Source: Nitrososphaerota archaeon
GTDB lineage: Archaea > Thermoproteota > Nitrososphaeria > Nitrososphaerales > Gagatemarchaeaceae
Length of the DNA stretch: 14,916 nucleotides
Reading direction: 5' to 3'
NCBI GenBank assembly: GCA_003135575.1
Contig: PLCG01000068.1
Coordinates: 60,473 to 75,388, forward strand
Shown one piece after another: positions 7,369-12,802 of this stretch. Position 1 is the first letter of the stretch. Each line of letters opens with the position of its first letter. The notes below the pieces were generated by a model, which had not been told where the DNA came from, searched no databases, and saw only the letters and a program-made list of their open reading frames with translations. A program made the position numbers and the translations under genes.

Positions 7369-8040
7369 TCAGGGGGGGATGACGAGCGCCCGAAGTTGCA
7401 CTCTCGTCTTGCGTTCTCCGAGATAAATTCGCAGATTCTCTTCCTTAGGTGAGCTGGAGCGCAGCTTCGATACGGCGACTTCCGCCAACGTTCCGAGAGC
7501 TTCACGTCCAAATTCATCGATGACTTCCTTCCAAGAAAGTAAAGGAATGCTCTTCCCATGTCCGCTCGAATGAACGGTCGTTGTTAGCGTGGTCGGATTA
7601 ACATGAAACCTGTGAACCTTCATGTCATTGATTGGCATAACCCAGAATGGGTCGAGGAACATCGTATTGTTACGGAAATCAGGCGATGCGACTAGAACTT
7701 CTGCCATATCTTGGAAGCAGGGAAGAGCGTAGAACACTGAAATTGGAGGAGAATATCTTACCGAAGCTTGCCAAACAAGGTTGTGTTGGTTTCGTTGCGT
7801 GTTATTGTTAAACTGAAAGACGTAGTCAGGACCTCTTGTTCGATAGGGTCTTTTGAATTGAAGGCTGAGAAACCGCGCGCCTGAAGGCAGTTGCAGGCTA
7901 GAGTCGAGCCCGGTGGTTGATTCATGAGTCAGAGAATATCCATAGGCATATGCCCGACTGCTGAAACGAGTTCTCACATCTTCAAGCATGTTTGCCACGA
8001 CATTTAGTTCGAGGGTTTTCTCTGTGAGAGGTAGACTCAT
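7369..8040 (-). CDS. Uncharacterised protein, possible QxK-type nuclease fold
   Basis: The 223-residue product faces the ATPase gene, 28 nt away, on the opposite strand. No named family comes to mind. Visible features are an N-terminal helix (L-E-L-N-V-V-A-N-M-L-E), then L-D-S-S-L-Q-L-P at about 45-52 and a strand R-F-L-S-L-Q-F-K-R-P at 56-65. A helix N-Q-H-N-L-V-W-Q and a strand V-F-Y-A-L-P follow, then F-L-D-P-F at 128-132 and H-R-F-H-V. D46 and Q61-x-K63 have the spacing of a PD-(D/E)xK core in which Q replaces the acidic residue, so a restriction-endonuclease fold is possible; this is an inference from spacing. The ATG at 8040 lacks a ribosome site and has TTATCT about 27 nt upstream on its strand, pointing to a leaderless transcript. 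Confidence 0.7.
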   Translation of the reverse strand: MSLPLTEKTLELNVVANMLEDVRTRFSSRAYAYGYSLTHESTTGLDSSLQLPSGARFLSLQFKRPYRTRGPDYVFQFNNNTQRNQHNLVWQASVRYSPPISVFYALPCFQDMAEVLVASPDFRNNTMFLDPFWVMPINDMKVHRFHVNPTTLTTTVHSSGHGKSIPLLSWKEVIDEFGREALGTLAEVAVSKLRSSSPKEENLRIYLGERKTRVQLRALVIPP

Positions 8041-8062
8041 GTCCGGAGGGAAGATATCGGAA

Positions 8063-8077
8063 AAGATAAGACTAATA
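8063..8077. promoter_or_regulatory. Divergent promoter region
   Basis: The 69-nt gap between the divergent genes holds a minus-strand TATA-like TTATCT (centre near 8067, 27 nt from the minus start at 8040). It also holds a plus-strand CTAATA at 8072-8077, 35 nt before ATG 8110. The two elements nearly touch, so the two genes may be regulated together. Confidence 0.4.
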
Positions 8078-8109
8078 CCGTCATCCGACTAGATTCCGCT
8101 TCGAGCACG

Positions 8110-8589
8110 ATGTCAGAACCGCTAATCCCAACAACGGCGGAGATTATTCAAAAAGTTCAAAGCGCGAAAGCCAAGTTTCTGCAGTGGGATTCCGACCTCC
8201 TCGAAATTAATGTTAACGAAAGAACAATGACGCATAAGCTCGCAGAGTATCTTCAGCAAGAGTTCGTGGGCTGGAACGTCGATTGTGAGTACAACAGGAA
8301 TATCAACGACGAAAAGTGGTTGCCCCAGCCACCAGAAGGGACAGTTGGTAGAGAGTTTTGGCAGGACTCTGACGCAAAGACTGTTTTCCCGGACATTATT
8401 GTGCACCAAAGGAGGACCAACACCAACATCCTTGTAATTGAGGCTAAGAAATCATCCAACAGAGATAGAGGTGCGTGGGATGAAACCAAGTTGAGAGCAT
8501 TTAAGAATCCACCATACAACTATCTCGCAAGTCTATTCGTCAAGTTCCTGGTCGCACCTGACCACGGAATTGAGATTCGAGAACTCTGA
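8110..8589 (+). CDS. PD-(D/E)xK nuclease-like protein
   Basis: The 159-residue protein shows a full PD-(D/E)xK core. E37 sits in N-E-R-T-M-T-H-K-L-A, followed by a helix and strand with V-D-C-E-Y-N-R. D95 is in V-F-P-D-I-I-V-H and E111-x-K113 in L-V-I-E-A-K-K-S, with a following helix D-E-T-K-L-R-A-F. Small proteins of this pattern are common in bacteria and archaea next to restriction or mobile functions, but no specific activity is established that I know of. The catalytic residues are all present, so metal-dependent DNA cleavage is plausible. ATG 8110 has no obvious ribosome site; a CTAATA element lies 35 nt upstream. It may serve as a restriction component for the upstream methyltransferase, or be an independent gene. 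Confidence 0.8.
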   Translation: MSEPLIPTTAEIIQKVQSAKAKFLQWDSDLLEINVNERTMTHKLAEYLQQEFVGWNVDCEYNRNINDEKWLPQPPEGTVGREFWQDSDAKTVFPDIIVHQRRTNTNILVIEAKKSSNRDRGAWDETKLRAFKNPPYNYLASLFVKFLVAPDHGIEIREL

Positions 8590-8685
8590 ACTGCCATTGA
8601 GTGATTTACGATGCAACTTTACCTCATGAAACAGACTACATCACCCGAGACAGATTATGCTCACCATGTCAGCTGACAGTCCGTC

Positions 8686-8802
8686 TCAGTCATCGCAGTT
8701 CTTGCACCTTTTCGGAGGCAGGAAACACATCACCCCTATCGGGTCGTTGTAGATTTCATAGTCTTCTGGCTGGAGCTTTCTCGGGGTTTCTTCTTTCGGC
8801 AC
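8686..8802 (-). CDS. 38-residue Cys-containing small protein
   Basis: Reading the minus strand from GTG at 8802 gives a 38-residue product, P-K-E-E-T-P-R-K-L-Q onward, with a tyrosine-rich acidic centre (E-D-Y-E-I-Y-N-D-P) and a C-terminus of P-P-K-R-C-K-N-C-D-D. The composition is protein-like, whereas the plus-strand frames across the same stretch are interrupted or unconvincing. A TTTTTAT element (8830-8824 on this strand) lies about 25 nt before the GTG, matching the leaderless pattern seen elsewhere in the window. Three cysteines, two as C-x2-C, suggest metal binding. TTG at 8808 is an alternative start. No family recognised. It is divergent to the gene starting at 8881. Confidence 0.4.
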   Translation of the reverse strand: MPKEETPRKLQPEDYEIYNDPIGVMCFLPPKRCKNCDD

Positions 8803-8823
8803 GGTCAATGAATGAGAGAGCGG

Positions 8824-8856
8824 ATAAAAAGCGCCAATGCTGGAAAATTCTTAAAA
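8824..8856. promoter_or_regulatory. Back-to-back promoters for the divergent small genes
   Basis: A minus-strand TTTTTAT at 8824-8830 lies about 25 nt from the minus GTG at 8802. A plus-strand TTAAAA at 8851-8856 lies about 27 nt from the plus GTG at 8881. Both distances fit leaderless archaeal transcription. No ribosome sites precede either codon. Confidence 0.4.
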
Positions 8857-8880
8857 GCACCGAACACTGTTCGGTTAGGC

Positions 8881-9159
8881 GTGCCTTCAAGTTACCGGAA
8901 AACTAGAAGGGCGTTCCTGAGTGTATTGATTGACCGCGAGTACGCATACGAGCTGAATCACTGGACGCCGCCAGACATAGAGGCAAGATATCGGAGGCTC
9001 CAGAGCAAGCTCTTCGACTTAGATATGGACCGGGCTTTGCGTGAGTTGGACGCAATGTACGGTGCGGTGAGAAGGTACGTCCGGAGGCAGGTCAAAATCG
9101 AAAGGCTTCACGTAAATCTCCATAGTCGCAAGCCCTTTCGCGGCATTAGGCTGATTTGA
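8881..9159 (+). CDS. Small basic helical protein of unknown function
   Basis: This 92-residue product is rich in Arg, Tyr and Leu and looks largely helical: A-F-L-S-V-L-I-D-R-E-Y, then P-P-D-I-E-A-R-Y-R-R-L-Q-S-K, D-L-D-M-D-R-A-L-R-E-L-D-A-M-Y, and a very basic tail. It is not a family I recognise; nucleic-acid binding is possible from the charge alone. The frame is open back to an ATG at 8812, but GTG 8881 is preferred because a TTAAAA box lies 27 nt before it and the upstream stretch overlaps the promoter of the divergent small gene. It converges on the next gene with a 10-nt gap. Confidence 0.5.
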   Translation: MPSSYRKTRRAFLSVLIDREYAYELNHWTPPDIEARYRRLQSKLFDLDMDRALRELDAMYGAVRRYVRRQVKIERLHVNLHSRKPFRGIRLI

Positions 9160-9169
9160 GTCGCAGTTT

Positions 9170-9472
9170 CTAGTTAATCTTAGGTCTTCTATCCAGAGTA
9201 TTGAGCTTTGACTTGCCCGCGCAGCTTTCACAGAGAACTCCTAGGGTTCGCTGAACCCGAGCGATTCTATGCGGAACCTTCAAGTCTGGTCTGATTTCAG
9301 ATTTCACGTTTTTGTGTGACCTGAACTCGATTGGGACGGGTATTCTCTTACTCAGCCTAACTATGTAATGTGGGCTCGTTGGGTCGAGGCGTTTTCCACA
9401 GCGTGCGCATAAGCCAGAGTGAGGATGGTATGAGTGGAATTCTCCGAACGCCTTTTGGTATGCGTCAGTCAT
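9170..9472 (-). CDS. Small zinc-ribbon-like protein
   Basis: The 100-residue protein holds two C-x2-C knuckles, C22/C25 (L-C-A-R-C-G-K) and C81/C84 (V-L-C-E-S-C-A-G), separated by a basic, strand-rich stretch of about 55 residues. This is the arrangement of a four-cysteine zinc ribbon with a long insertion. A histidine-rich N-terminus (F-H-S-Y-H-P-H) precedes it. An HNH-type nuclease was considered because of similar spacing, but the Asn/His catalytic residues are not evident. Its ATG at 9472 lies 35 nt from the palindromic TTATAA at 9505-9510, leaving a leader of about 9 nt. Specific role unknown. Confidence 0.65.
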   Translation of the reverse strand: MTDAYQKAFGEFHSYHPHSGLCARCGKRLDPTSPHYIVRLSKRIPVPIEFRSHKNVKSEIRPDLKVPHRIARVQRTLGVLCESCAGKSKLNTLDRRPKIN

Positions 9473-9504
9473 TCATACTACTTACTTTCTGATGCGCACT
9501 GACC

Positions 9505-9510
9505 TTATAA
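9505..9510. promoter_or_regulatory. Palindromic TATA box between divergent genes
   Basis: TTATAA is self-complementary, so it can be read in both directions. Its centre lies 27 nt before GTG 9535 on the plus strand, as expected for a leaderless transcript, and 35 nt before the minus-strand ATG at 9472. It is the only convincing TATA box in the 62-nt gap and may drive both genes. Confidence 0.5.
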
Positions 9511-9534
9511 CTGGATTTCTCCTCTTCCTAAAAC

Positions 9535-10023
9535 GTGGTGTCCCTCAAGGGTGAAGTCAATCCTCGCATGCCTGACCATGTGACTTTTCGGGCTCATGGC
9601 ATCACACTGCAACTTCACACGCGAAATCCAGAGTATAAGAAAACCGTAAAGATGGTAGATGAGATTTGCAAGCGTGTAAGCGTGCTCAGGAAGTCCATCG
9701 AAGCTGCTGGAATCTACATGAACGAGTTTGAAAACACGTGGGGTTACCTTGCCGAATTCAACATACACCTCTTTGACAACCTAGCACAACATAAGAAATT
9801 GGAAAAATACTGGGATGATAAGGCTAGCAGTTATCAGGGAAATTGGACAAAGGACTTGGACCCGCTTTCCGAGTATTATATCACCGTCTCATTCCTGAGT
9901 ATGCGCGGAGAGAATGACTTGCCTCCGGGCAAGCTTCGCTCCATGATAATCTGGTTGCATCAGTGGGAGTCACAGGCACCACTAGGGAACATGGCTTATG
10001 TCTCCAAACATTTCGTCTTCTAG
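9535..10023 (+). CDS. Soluble protein of unknown function, first gene of the HEPN operon
   Basis: The 162-residue product has no membrane segment and no motif I recognise. It is mostly helical: Y-K-K-T-V-K-M-V-D-E-I-C-K-R-V, a long amphipathic helix with S-I-E-A-A-G-I-Y-M-N-E-F, then aromatic-rich segments including W-G-Y-L-A-E-F and W-L-H-Q-W-E. Only one cysteine is present. GTG codons at 9535 and 9538 are adjacent; 9535 sits exactly 27 nt from the TTATAA centre, so translation is probably leaderless. Its TAG is followed immediately by the ATG of the membrane protein, so these genes are translationally linked. It may be the soluble partner or sensor of the operon. Confidence 0.65.
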   Translation: MVSLKGEVNPRMPDHVTFRAHGITLQLHTRNPEYKKTVKMVDEICKRVSVLRKSIEAAGIYMNEFENTWGYLAEFNIHLFDNLAQHKKLEKYWDDKASSYQGNWTKDLDPLSEYYITVSFLSMRGENDLPPGKLRSMIIWLHQWESQAPLGNMAYVSKHFVF

Positions 10024-10440
10024 ATGACTACCAAGAGCGAGAAGCTACGGTTTATTGAGTTTCTGGGCATCCTTGGAAGTTTACTTGGAGTCATCATATC
10101 GATAGGCGGGACTGACCTAGCGTTCCCCAGTGAATTCCCTCTAGTGCCCCTTGTGTTGCTGGAATTCGTTACCTTCGTTGCTGCCTCATTCATCGCTTAC
10201 GTAAACGTGATGACCCAAGAGGGAGAACACATCCAATCGATGCGGGCGGTAGTAACCTACTTCACAATCAGTTTGTCACTGCTATTCGGGTTGGTTTTCA
10301 TGAAGGTTGTCTCACTCGGAAATAACTACAGTGCTGAGACTAATGATTTCGCGTTTATAGTTGTGGCTGGTATGTTTAACGTTATAGTGGTATATCTAGG
10401 TATCAAGGGCATAATGAAAATTCAAGGGACGAGCGCTTGA
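10024..10440 (+). CDS. Four-helix membrane protein
   Basis: The 138-residue protein has four hydrophobic segments, at about residues 10-30, 39-62, 75-97 and 107-130, with short loops and a short basic N-terminus. No catalytic motif or known family is evident. The ATG directly abuts the upstream stop with no gap, and the stop shares bases with the TTG of the HEPN-like gene (TTGA), so all three should be made together in a fixed ratio. In defence and toxin modules, small multi-helix proteins next to an HEPN or nucleotide-signalled protein often serve as membrane effectors or anchors; that role here is inferred. Confidence 0.7.
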   Translation: MTTKSEKLRFIEFLGILGSLLGVIISIGGTDLAFPSEFPLVPLVLLEFVTFVAASFIAYVNVMTQEGEHIQSMRAVVTYFTISLSLLFGLVFMKVVSLGNNYSAETNDFAFIVVAGMFNVIVVYLGIKGIMKIQGTSA

Positions 10441-11063
10441 GCGAAGACTCTCCCCCAGATGGACAGGCATGGATGCCTTTTCTAATGAAAAAGGGCAGAT
10501 TCGCTGAATGCATGATATTAGGTTGGCAAGCCGTCGAGGACATGGTTACCCAAATGACCGTTCAAGAATTCAAGCTGCTCCTAGCTCCAGAGAAGGAGGA
10601 CCCAAGAGTTGATATCCTTCGCGACAACGTCGGATTTCAGAACAAACTGAAATTCTTGAAAGACATGGGCAGGCTTAGCGAGAATGACGTCGCAATAGTC
10701 AAACAGTTTTCGACAGAACGGAACAAGCTGTTTCACGGAAGTGTCTTCACTAGTTCTCATCCTGTGGAAATGCCAACCGTGGAAAAGAAAAGGTTGATGG
10801 CGCTTGCGAACAAGGCGTCCCAAATCGTCACGAACAGGACGGTCGGCGTATGGGTTGGCGAGGGGACTGGAGATGTGGGAAACAAGAACGTGAGCAAGCC
10901 TGACAAGCCCAAGGGCGTAAAGTTCACTGATGACTTGTTGGGTGGGAAGTACCAAATCATCGACGGCTCCGACTTGATACAAGATGTCGAGGAGACAAAT
11001 GGAGGAACCGAAGCTGACAAGATGGCTAACGAAGAGTCGGAAGGGTCGAGGCCAAAGGGATGA
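10437..11063 (+). CDS. HEPN-like protein with R-N-x3-H motif
   Basis: The 208-residue protein has a helical N-terminal domain of about 125 residues. It contains G-R-F-A-E-C-M-I-L-G-W-Q-A-V-E-D in an early helix and F-S-T-E-R-N-K-L-F-H-G at 91-101. R95-N96-x3-H100 is the signature of catalytic HEPN domains, which cut RNA in toxin-antitoxin, Abi and CRISPR systems. The C-terminal 80 residues are low-complexity, rich in Gly, Lys, Asp and Glu, with W-V-G-E-G-T-G-D-V-G and probably disordered. It begins at a TTG overlapping the previous stop and ends overlapping the next ATG. It lies between two membrane proteins, suggesting a membrane-associated RNase or a regulated toxin. HEPN assignment rests on the motif and helix layout, not on a search. 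Confidence 0.65.
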   Translation: MSEDSPPDGQAWMPFLMKKGRFAECMILGWQAVEDMVTQMTVQEFKLLLAPEKEDPRVDILRDNVGFQNKLKFLKDMGRLSENDVAIVKQFSTERNKLFHGSVFTSSHPVEMPTVEKKRLMALANKASQIVTNRTVGVWVGEGTGDVGNKNVSKPDKPKGVKFTDDLLGGKYQIIDGSDLIQDVEETNGGTEADKMANEESEGSRPKG

Positions 11064-11692
11064 GCACGGCTGCTCCTGTTGCAACCAAGCTGCCACACAA
11101 GCCAAGGTTTCCCTGGGTCATCTTCTCGATTACACTGTTTTGCCTCGCCGTAATCTTGCTCATCATCGGCTACGACCAGGGACTTTGGTTGTTCGCCGTG
11201 CTCTCAGGATACATTTGCGCCTTCACAGGATTGAGCCTTGTTTCCGGTCGAACTTACCTTTCGGGTGTACCGGAATGGGATAATGACAAGGAGATGGGGG
11301 AGTTCGACAGACAGGAGACAAATTCCCAAACACTGGCTGGTTTCGCGTTAACAGGGCTGACCCTAATCGCCACCATATTCTACAACAAATTACCTACCGT
11401 TGAAAACCTCCTGGCGTTCTTTTCCGTGGGTCTAATGCTAGAGATATTTGCCGCATTTGCTTTCCACTTTAGGATTCGACGCGAAACCAAGTATGCGGGT
11501 TTTGTGCTACAATACTCAGGTTTACTTGCGGTCATTCTTGGATTTGGGAGCTACTTTCAAGACAATGTGCCAGGGTCCAACTTGCTCCTTGCAATCTATG
11601 TCATCTTCGTGATTGTCTTCTTTATCGCGACCTTTGGAGAGCTATATTCATATTACAAAGGGTGGGAATGGAAGCCCAAGAATGTCAGGTAA
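11060..11692 (+). CDS. Six-helix membrane protein
   Basis: The 210-residue protein has hydrophobic segments at about residues 18-37, 42-62, 91-108, 116-137, 148-165 and 174-194. A charged loop after the second segment contains P-E-W-D-N-D-K-E-M-G-E-F-D-R-Q-E. The third segment, T-L-A-G-F-A-L-T-G-L-T-L-I-A, resembles membrane segments in several defence-associated channel-like proteins, but I cannot name a family. The ATG overlaps the HEPN gene's TGA, and the 3' end overlaps the first Cys-rich micro-gene by 11 nt. It is probably co-expressed with the HEPN-like protein and may be its membrane partner. Confidence 0.7.
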   Translation: MSTAAPVATKLPHKPRFPWVIFSITLFCLAVILLIIGYDQGLWLFAVLSGYICAFTGLSLVSGRTYLSGVPEWDNDKEMGEFDRQETNSQTLAGFALTGLTLIATIFYNKLPTVENLLAFFSVGLMLEIFAAFAFHFRIRRETKYAGFVLQYSGLLAVILGFGSYFQDNVPGSNLLLAIYVIFVIVFFIATFGELYSYYKGWEWKPKNVR

Positions 11693-11798
11693 CGAGAGGC
11701 GTTTTAGCGCAGGGAGATGCATTTGTTACAAGCACGGGGGAATCGGAGTAGAGTATGCTTGCGATGAAGGATGCCCCGCTTGTGGAAGGGAAAAATAG
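11682..11798 (+). CDS. Cys-rich micro-protein 1 of a tandem array
   Basis: This 38-residue product carries C13-x-C15-x2-H18-x8-C27-D-E-G-C31-x2-C34, giving five cysteines and one histidine, so zinc (or possibly an iron-sulphur cluster) is the likely ligand. The ATG at 11682 lies inside the 3' end of the membrane-protein gene, an 11-nt overlap that implies translational coupling. The twelve residues ahead of the first cysteine are polar and basic. It is the best-formed member of four, with a longer H-to-C spacer than the others. No named family recognised; the same motif recurring three more times in the next 360 nt is what shows it is real. Confidence 0.65.
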   Translation: MSGNERRFSAGRCICYKHGGIGVEYACDEGCPACGREK

Positions 11799-11813
11799 AC
11801 GGCCATGCATTAG

Positions 11814-11924
11814 TTGATTGACTTGAGTGTTAGAAAAGTGAAAGAAAGTGCTTGCTACTGTGAGAGGCACAACATCCCATTTCAATGCGACGAAGGCTGT
11901 TTAGCGTGCAAAATGGGAAGGTAA
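11814..11924 (+). CDS. Cys-rich micro-protein 2
   Basis: The module C-Y-C-E-R-H, five residues, then C-D-E-G-C-L-A-C matches the array consensus and ends in K-M-G-R before TAA. The start is unclear. TTG 11814 gives 36 residues with the first cysteine at position 14; TTG 11823 gives 33 residues; an ATT at 11817 would place the cysteine at position 13, exactly as in members 1 and 3. No good ribosome site is visible, so reinitiation after member 1 (stop 16 nt earlier) is plausible. It is in the same reading frame as all other members. Confidence 0.55.
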   Translation: MIDLSVRKVKESACYCERHNIPFQCDEGCLACKMGR

Positions 11925-11933
11925 GACTCGCAC

Positions 11934-12041
11934 ATGGATGATGAGACGAAGGTATACACAAAGGGCATTTGCACTTGCCAAACTCATCACATAACGTTCC
12001 TTTGCGATGAGGGATGTCCTGTTTGCAGGTCGGGGAGATAG
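11934..12041 (+). CDS. Cys-rich micro-protein 3
   Basis: From ATG 11934 the 35-residue product has an acidic start (M-D-D-E-T-K), then C13-T-C15-Q-T-H18-H, five more residues ending at C24-D-E-G-C28-P-V-C31, and the same basic G-R ending as member 2. The ATG lies 9 nt after the previous stop. It stays in the same frame as members 1 and 2. All six putative metal ligands are present. Function unknown; the size suggests a single compact metal knuckle, maybe a protein- or RNA-binding adaptor. Confidence 0.62.
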   Translation: MDDETKVYTKGICTCQTHHITFLCDEGCPVCRSGR

Positions 12042-12161
12042 ACTTCGGGTAACGAGAGGCCTGAGGAAAGGAAAATAGTATTCAAGGAGAGTTTCTGCTT
12101 CTGTGCGACACATCATCGAGAGTTTCCATGTTCTGAAGGTTGTCCTCTATGTCACAATTGA
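12042..12161 (+). pseudogene. Cys-rich micro-protein 4, no canonical start codon
   Basis: The frame following the TAG of member 3 encodes F-C-F-C-A-T-H-H-R-E-F-P-C-S-E-G-C-P-L-C and ends at TGA 12159-12161, so all metal ligands are intact. Yet no ATG, GTG or TTG lies in frame between the TAG and the first cysteine. Its upstream part repeats the 5' end of member 1 (13 identical bases), but where member 1 has ATG-TCA this copy has ACT-TCG. It may be a decayed copy, may start at a non-standard codon, or may be reached by readthrough of the TAG. The conserved ligands suggest recent loss or continued selection. Confidence 0.45.
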
Positions 12162-12183
12162 TATCGGTTGCTTTCCCGTGGCG

Positions 12184-12188
12184 CTTAA
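12184..12188 (+). promoter_or_regulatory. Weak TATA-like element
   Basis: TTAAG at 12184-12188 lies 26 nt before GTG 12212, in line with a leaderless start. The match is weak and rests mainly on spacing. Confidence 0.25.
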
Positions 12189-12211
12189 GAGCCAATTCCA
12201 ACTAGGAAATC

Positions 12212-12487
12212 GTGGGTCGCACAATACCGACATCTAACATGGTCAACGCCGAGCTCATCAGGGACTTGGCGAAGGTCAGAGAAGGGCTCACAACAGACGA
12301 GAAGCAGCTTTGGGACCAATTCATGCAAACCGCCCATTTGAACGAGCGGGCGATATCACTTGCAGTTTTCTGTGACCCATTGCAGAGCATGATGCTGGCG
12401 ATGCTCTTCAAACAGTTCAAGGTCATCTTGAAGCTTGGAGGAGACTTTTCGGAGTGGCAACAAGAGCCGCTTGACGAGCCGAAGTAG
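12212..12487 (+). CDS. Small helical protein of unknown function
   Basis: The 91-residue product is predicted almost wholly helical: L-I-R-D-L-A-K-V-R-E-G-L, D-E-K-Q-L-W-D-Q-F-M-Q, A-I-S-L-A-V-F-C-D-P-L-Q and M-M-L-A-M-L-F-K-Q-F-K-V-I-L. It has one cysteine and no metal-binding pattern, unlike its neighbours. GTG 12212 and ATG 12239 are both possible starts; the former has a TATA-like element 26 nt upstream, and there is no ribosome site for either. No family recognised. It follows the Cys-rich array by 50 nt and may be a separate unit. Confidence 0.5.
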   Translation: MGRTIPTSNMVNAELIRDLAKVREGLTTDEKQLWDQFMQTAHLNERAISLAVFCDPLQSMMLAMLFKQFKVILKLGGDFSEWQQEPLDEPK

Positions 12488-12552
12488 GTTCTCTTAACTT
12501 GTCGGCATCTGGGGAAGGGCGTTAACTGTCAGGACACGAAGAGCCGAAATCG

Positions 12553-12557
12553 CTAAT
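12553..12557 (+). promoter_or_regulatory. TATA-like box of the zinc-ribbon gene
   Basis: TAATA at 12553-12557 is centred 26 nt before ATG 12581, again predicting a leaderless transcript. The rest of the 93-nt gap holds nothing else evident. Confidence 0.35.
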
Positions 12558-12580
12558 AGAGGTCTTTCCAATGTCGAAAT

Positions 12581-12790
12581 ATGCGAGACATCCAATGTCC
12601 TACATGCGGCCAGCAAGCCTCGGTCTTGGGATGGAAAGAGCCGCCCAATATCCACCTTCAAGTGACTTGTGAATTTTGCGAGTGGGAAGGATTCGAGGTC
12701 AATATTGGGAATGTCCCTTTATCCAAATTAAGAAATCAACGAGCCTACTACGAAGCAAGGCTGAGAGCGGTCAAGAAAGTCATGGACTAA
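12581..12790 (+). CDS. Zinc-ribbon protein
   Basis: The 69-residue product has C6-P-T-C9-G and C30-E-F-C33, a classic four-cysteine zinc ribbon with a 20-residue loop, followed by aromatic and acidic residues (W-E-G-F-E-V) and a basic C-terminal helix (Y-E-A-R-L-R-A-V-K-K). Small zinc ribbons of this type serve in transcription factors, RNA binding or as protein partners; nothing points to a specific one. The ATG has a TATA-like box at the leaderless distance. It converges on the minus-strand gene with a 12-nt gap. Confidence 0.7.
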   Translation: MRDIQCPTCGQQASVLGWKEPPNIHLQVTCEFCEWEGFEVNIGNVPLSKLRNQRAYYEARLRAVKKVMD

Positions 12791-12802
12791 TGCAGTCGCC
12801 TA

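Larger units (their letters stand above)
11688..12060 (+). repeat. 13-nt direct repeat marking duplication of the micro-gene
   Basis: GGTAACGAGAGGC occurs at 11688-11700 and 12048-12060, exactly 360 nt (120 codons) apart and in the same codon phase. It encodes G-N-E-R near the N-terminus of members 1 and 4. It supports origin of the array by in-frame tandem duplication, with first cysteines at 11718, 11853, 11970 and 12096 (spacings 135, 117, 126, all multiples of nine). Confidence 0.6.

Noticed and set aside
2168..8675. Avoidance of CAGCTG, the PvuII site
   Set aside because: I found it at 2168, 5215 and 8670, close to the three or four expected by chance in this length, so there is no sign of avoidance.
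8601..8906. Plus-strand open frame after the PD-(D/E)xK gene
   Set aside because: Composition is poor in structure and it overlaps two divergent small genes and their promoters. A 28-codon frame at 8666-8752 was also considered and dropped for lack of support.
11796..12041. TAG codons in the micro-gene array as pyrrolysine codons
   Set aside because: TAG also ends ordinary genes here (2478 and 10023) and no pyrrolysine genes are visible; kept only as a remote option for module 4.
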